A stretch of DNA of 64,000 nt from Cupriavidus pinatubonensis (GTDB lineage: Bacteria; Pseudomonadota; Gammaproteobacteria; Burkholderiales; Burkholderiaceae): contig NZ_CP080766.1 in the NCBI RefSeq assembly GCF_019602855.1, positions 248,001-312,000 of the forward strand, read 5' to 3'. Positions 55,977 to 64,000 of the stretch are shown piece by piece. Positions within the stretch are counted from its first letter, which is position 1, and each line of letters starts with the position of its first letter. The notes below the pieces were generated by a model. The model made no database searches. It saw only the letters and a program-made list of their open reading frames with translations, and was not told the origin of the DNA. Both the position numbers and the translations under genes were made by a program.

Positions 55977-56007
55977 ATTGAAGACCCTGTAGCCGCTACA
56001 GAGTCAA
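55977..56007 (-). promoter_or_regulatory. MerR-family-type cadA promoter/operator
   Basis: On the minus strand TTGACT (56002-56007) and TTCAAT (55977-55982) are separated by 19 bp, the long spacer typical of MerR-family promoters. The spacer holds CTGTAGC-G-GCTACAG, extended to a 21-bp near-palindrome at 55984-56004, resembling ZntR/CadR/PbrR operators. No merR-type gene is in the window. Confidence 0.8.
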
Positions 56008-56056
56008 GCCTCACGCCGGGAAGACCGTGCCTGCGTCAGGGTGACGCACGGTACGC

Positions 56057-56087
56057 TTGCCAGCCAGCCGAGGCGCGCCGCTATAAT
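56057..56087 (+). promoter_or_regulatory. Candidate czcI promoter
   Basis: TATAAT (56082-56087) is a full -10 consensus, with TTGCCA (56057-56062) 19 bp upstream. The czcI ATG is only 7 bp after the -10, so a transcript starting here would have almost no leader, and no Shine-Dalgarno sequence is visible. Either the mRNA is leaderless or another start is used. Confidence 0.45.
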
Positions 56088-56094
56088 CCCCGCC

Positions 56095-56466
56095 ATGCGC
56101 CGCCTGCTGATCCTTCTCTTCGCCGTCATGCTGCCGCTCCAGTTCACCTGGGCGAGTGCGGCTGCGTACTGCGAGCATGGGCGCGAGCAACAGCGCCAGC
56201 AGGAAACCGGCGCCGCGCCAGTCTGGCACTTCGGCCACCACACGCATGAGCATGAGGCCGGCGCCGCCCACGGCAAGTCCGGCACCAAGCTGCCCGATGT
56301 CGATTGCGCCGTCTGCCACTTCGCTGGCTCGCAGGTCATGCTGCCGGCCGAGACGCAACCCGCGTCCTATCACTTCATCACCGTGCGCTACCGCGTGCTG
56401 CCCGTGCACTACGCGTCAGTGACCGCGCGCACACCGGATCGCCCCCAGTGGCTGCCCCTGGCGTAA
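56095..56466 (+). CDS. czcI: CzcI-like periplasmic protein of the czc metal efflux operon
   Basis: A 123-residue protein with a signal peptide (MRRLLILLFAVMLPLQ..., cleavage near WASA) and a His/Glu-rich middle (HFGHHTHEHEAG) with a VDCAVCHFAG cysteine pair. This is the CzcI layout known from Cupriavidus czc loci, where the small periplasmic protein precedes czcC and affects regulation. It is divergent from cadA and lies 171 bp upstream of czcC, a gap in which no gene is seen. Confidence 0.85.
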   Translation: MRRLLILLFAVMLPLQFTWASAAAYCEHGREQQRQQETGAAPVWHFGHHTHEHEAGAAHGKSGTKLPDVDCAVCHFAGSQVMLPAETQPASYHFITVRYRVLPVHYASVTARTPDRPQWLPLA

Positions 56467-56637
56467 TCCGCCGGTTCGGGGCCATGGCCTACTCCCTTCC
56501 TTTGCCACGCCTGTCCTGAGCGGACAGGTTACGGCGTCCCGGATCGACGGATCTCGCGGCGTGATTGCCGTCGGGGCGCGCACGCGCTTCTGACGCGGTC
56601 TCGCCAGTGTTCCTGGTCTTCGATCCGGTGATACCCG

Positions 56638-57918
56638 ATGAAACATGTAGTGATACCGCTGGGGCTGGCTGTCGTCTTGCTCGGCCCCGTTGCGCATGCC
56701 GCCACCGATGCGGCCATGCCGCCCGTCTTGCAGGACCAGCGCCCTGCACAACCACACGACGCCTCGGAGACGCAGGGCGTGCTGACTCTCGATACCGCGC
56801 TGGCGCTTGCCGTCGCCCGCAGCCCCACCCTTTCGGCTGCCCGACGGGAGCTCGATGCCACCGAAGGCGGCATCACGCAAGCGCGCACGATCCCCAATCC
56901 GTCCGTCGGCTATGAGATGGAAGACACGCGGCGCGCATCGCGTACGACCACCGCGCAAGTGAGCGTGCCGATCGAACTCGGCGGCAAACGCTCCGCTCGC
57001 ATCGACGCCGCGCAGAAGGCGCGCGAGCTCGCCAGTGCACAGCTCGGCAATGCCGAGTCGGACCTGCGCGCCGCCGTGATTGGCGCGTTTTTCCAGGTGC
57101 TGGTGGCGCAAGAACGTGTCAGCCTGGCCGAGAGTTCGGTCGGCATCGCCACGCGCGGCACGCAGGCCGCGGCAAGGCGCGTGGCGGCCGGCAAGGTCTC
57201 GCCCGTGGAGCAGACCCGCGCCGAGGTCGAACAGGCCAATGCCGAACTCGAACTGGCCGAGGCGCGCGCCACGCTCGACGCGGCCCGCCAGCAGCTGGCC
57301 GCCCAGTGGGGCAGCCAGCTGCCGGTGTTTGCGTCGGCAAGCGGCGACCTGGAGGCACTGCCGTCGCGGCCCCTGCCCAATGTCCTCGATGAAGCGCTCG
57401 ATACCGCCCCGGAGATGCGCGCGAGCCAGAGCGAAATGGCACGGCGCCAGGCGATAGTCAACGTAGAACGCAGCCGCCAGTACCCCGACGTGACCGTGAG
57501 TGTCGGCGCCAAGCGCGAATATTCGTCGGACCGCGGGTACTACCCGGTGCTCGGCGTCTCGCTTCCATTGCCGCTGTTCGACCGCAACCAGGGCAACCTG
57601 TACACGGCGATCCGGCAGGCCGACAAGGCCGCCGACGAATCGCGCGCCACGCGCGTACGGCTGGCCAGTGACCTGCGCCAGGCCTCGAACCAGCTCGCGC
57701 TGTCTCGCAATAGCGCGCTGACCTTACGCCAGACCGTGCTGCCTGCCGCGCAGCGTGCGTACCAGGCCGCGTCGCAAGGATTCGAAGCTGGCAAGTTCGC
57801 CTATCTCGAAGTGCTGGACGCCCAGCGCACGCTGCTGCAGGCACGCGTGCGCTATCTCGGGGCCGTGGCCGCGACCTACCAGGCCGCCACGACCATCGAC
57901 CGCATGCTCGGCCGCTGA
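56638..57918 (+). CDS. czcC: Outer-membrane factor of the czc efflux system
   Basis: A 426-residue TolC-type outer-membrane factor with signal peptide (residues about 1-21) and the two repeated OEP halves: LTLDTALALAVARSPTLSAA and VNVERSRQYPDVTVSVGAK. It forms the exit duct of the CzcCBA complex. It lies 19 bp before czcB. The length matches CzcC. Co2+, Zn2+ and Cd2+ are the usual substrates. Confidence 0.93.
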   Translation: MKHVVIPLGLAVVLLGPVAHAATDAAMPPVLQDQRPAQPHDASETQGVLTLDTALALAVARSPTLSAARRELDATEGGITQARTIPNPSVGYEMEDTRRASRTTTAQVSVPIELGGKRSARIDAAQKARELASAQLGNAESDLRAAVIGAFFQVLVAQERVSLAESSVGIATRGTQAAARRVAAGKVSPVEQTRAEVEQANAELELAEARATLDAARQQLAAQWGSQLPVFASASGDLEALPSRPLPNVLDEALDTAPEMRASQSEMARRQAIVNVERSRQYPDVTVSVGAKREYSSDRGYYPVLGVSLPLPLFDRNQGNLYTAIRQADKAADESRATRVRLASDLRQASNQLALSRNSALTLRQTVLPAAQRAYQAASQGFEAGKFAYLEVLDAQRTLLQARVRYLGAVAATYQAATTIDRMLGR

Positions 57919-57937
57919 GCGGCTACCAAGGATTCCC

Positions 57938-62901
<4,964 letters not shown>

Positions 62902-62905
<4 letters not shown>

Positions 62906-63873
62906 TCCGCCTGGATGCCGAGTTCGCGGATGAGCTTGCCGTAACGGTCCGCATCCTTGCGCAGGATGGTGCCGAACTGCTGCGGCGTGGATGTAGCGGT
63001 CTCTACGCCGATCGCATTCATCTTGCTCTTGACCTCGGGCAGCGACATCACTGCGTTGATTTCGCGGTTCAGGCGCGCGACCAGCTCGGCGGGCATGCCC
63101 TTCGGGCCGAACGCGCCATACCAGACAGCCAGTTCATAGCCCGGCACAGTTTCGGCGACCGTCGGGGTGTCGGGCAGCAGCGGCGAGCGCTTCGCCTCCG
63201 TAACCGCCAGCAACCGCAGCTTGCCGGCCTTTACGTGCGGCAGCGTCTGGGTGCCGGCCGAGAACAGCAATTGCGTCTGGCCCGCAACGGTGTCGACGAC
63301 GGCCGGAGCGCCGCCCTTGTACGGCACGTGGAGCATCTGCACGCCGGCCATGCGCTCGAACAGCACCGCGCTCAGGTGATTGGTCGAGCCCGGGCCCGCG
63401 CTCGCATAGGCCAGCTTGCCGGGGTTGGCCTTAGCGTAAGCAATCAGTTCCTTCACGTTTTTCGCGGGCACCGACGGATGCACCACCATCGTGTTGGTCA
63501 CATAGGCGAGCAGGCCGAGCGGCGTGAAATCCTCGACGCCGCGGAACGGCATATTGGCCATCAGCGCAGGGTTCATGGCATGCGTGCTCATCGAGCCGAC
63601 CAGCAGCGTGTAGCCATCCGGCTTGGCGCGCGCCACCATCGCGGAGCCGATATTGCCCGACGCGCCCGGCTTGTTGTCGACGATGACCGGCTGGCCGAGG
63701 GAGCGCGTCAGGTGCTCGGACAGCACCCGAGCCAGGATGTCGGTCGAGCCGCCCGCGGCCCACGGGACGATCAGCGTCACGGGCTTCTGCGGATAGGGAT
63801 CTGCGGCATGCGCGGTGGCGCATAGCGCCAGCGCGGCAACACCGCACAGCAGTCGTTTCACAATGGATTTCAT
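62902..63873 (-). CDS. Bug/TctC-family periplasmic solute receptor
   Basis: A 323-residue protein with signal peptide (residues about 1-24, ending ATAHAADP) and the TctC fold: PVTLIVPWAAGGSTDILAR, PGASGNIGSAMVARAKPDGYT and YASAGPGSTNHLSA. Bug receptors bind small carboxylates and are greatly expanded in Burkholderiales. GAGGAG precedes ATG 63873. No TctAB permease is beside it. It is co-transcribed with the GAF gene and probably with the gene entering from the right edge. Confidence 0.93.
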
Positions 63874-63955
63874 GGTCTTGCTCTCCTCAATCCTCAATCG
63901 CGCGCGAGCCAACGTGCAGCTGCCCGCGCCCTTTTCTGTTGATGAATGACCGGAT

Positions 63956-64000
63956 TCAGCGCCCGACGGCATAGCCCTGCATGCCGCGTGCATTGGCACC
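63956..64000 (-). CDS. C-terminal end of an unidentified gene
   Basis: An open minus-strand frame enters from the right edge and stops at 63956, encoding the last 14 residues GANARGMQGYAVGR. The stop is 82 bp upstream of the tctC start on the same strand, typical for an enzyme gene preceding a Bug receptor. The piece is too short for a family call. Confidence 0.45.
   Translation of the reverse strand, partial: GANARGMQGYAVGR

Overview
The window reads as a chromosomal segment of a high-GC betaproteobacterium of the Burkholderiaceae, most probably Cupriavidus or a close Ralstonia relative. The reasons are a Bug/TctC periplasmic receptor, branched-chain-type Liv transporters, a complete czcICBA metal efflux operon whose CzcA keeps D402/D408/E415 at the positions known from Cupriavidus, and two housekeeping tRNAs. 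No insertion sequence, prophage, integrase, CRISPR array or plasmid gene was seen. Coding density is very high and many genes overlap by 1-11 bp, so operons are easy to follow.

Layout. 1-5913: a divergent D-amino-acid locus: a D-serine/D-threonine dehydratase-like PLP enzyme and a cut-off PfkB sugar kinase on the minus strand; an RpiR regulator, N-acyl-D-amino-acid deacylase, RidA and a GntP permease on the plus strand. 6035-7210: an orphan LivK-type binding protein. 7245-13101: a six-gene minus-strand lipid operon matching Escherichia coli ynbABCD, with an extra PlsC acyltransferase and a small membrane protein. 13284-17884: pobA followed by livHMGF, with no binding protein. 18039-24430: DedA protein, APC permease, Tat-type aldo/keto reductase with an NTP/NDP-type MFS carrier, and a chemoreceptor with a CheR-tether tail. 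24687-26655: glutathione-dependent formaldehyde detoxification. 26700-31049: RRM-like protein, GNAT, tRNA-Arg, an exported protein, a diguanylate cyclase and tRNA-Leu.

31145-41219 is a nine-gene minus-strand operon for pyrimidine salvage and catabolism: URC1-type GTP cyclohydrolase II homologue, URC4 (DUF1688), uracil phosphoribosyltransferase, a RutR-like TetR regulator, a BMP-type nucleoside ABC importer and cytosine deaminase. A perfect palindrome with the RutR core TGACCA-N2-TGGTCA lies 27 bp before the first start codon. Together these suggest import of nucleoside or base, deamination of cytosine to uracil, conversion to UMP and breakdown by the URC route.

41496-45954: acyltransferase, glutamate/aspartate-type binding protein, a small exported protein with three 13-residue KFDPY repeats, an exported protein with no recognised family, and an HdeD-family membrane protein. 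46375-53541: an arn operon for 4-amino-4-deoxy-L-arabinose modification of lipid A, with ArnA split into two genes. 53594-62405: divergent cadA and czcICBA metal efflux genes; the cadA promoter has MerR-family geometry although no merR-type gene is nearby. 62402-64000: a GAF protein, a TctC receptor and the last codons of a further gene.

All calls come from reading motifs, lengths, start sites and neighbourhoods by eye; no database search was run. Family assignments are strong for the well-known enzymes, while substrates of the transporters and the product of the ynb-type operon are inferences.
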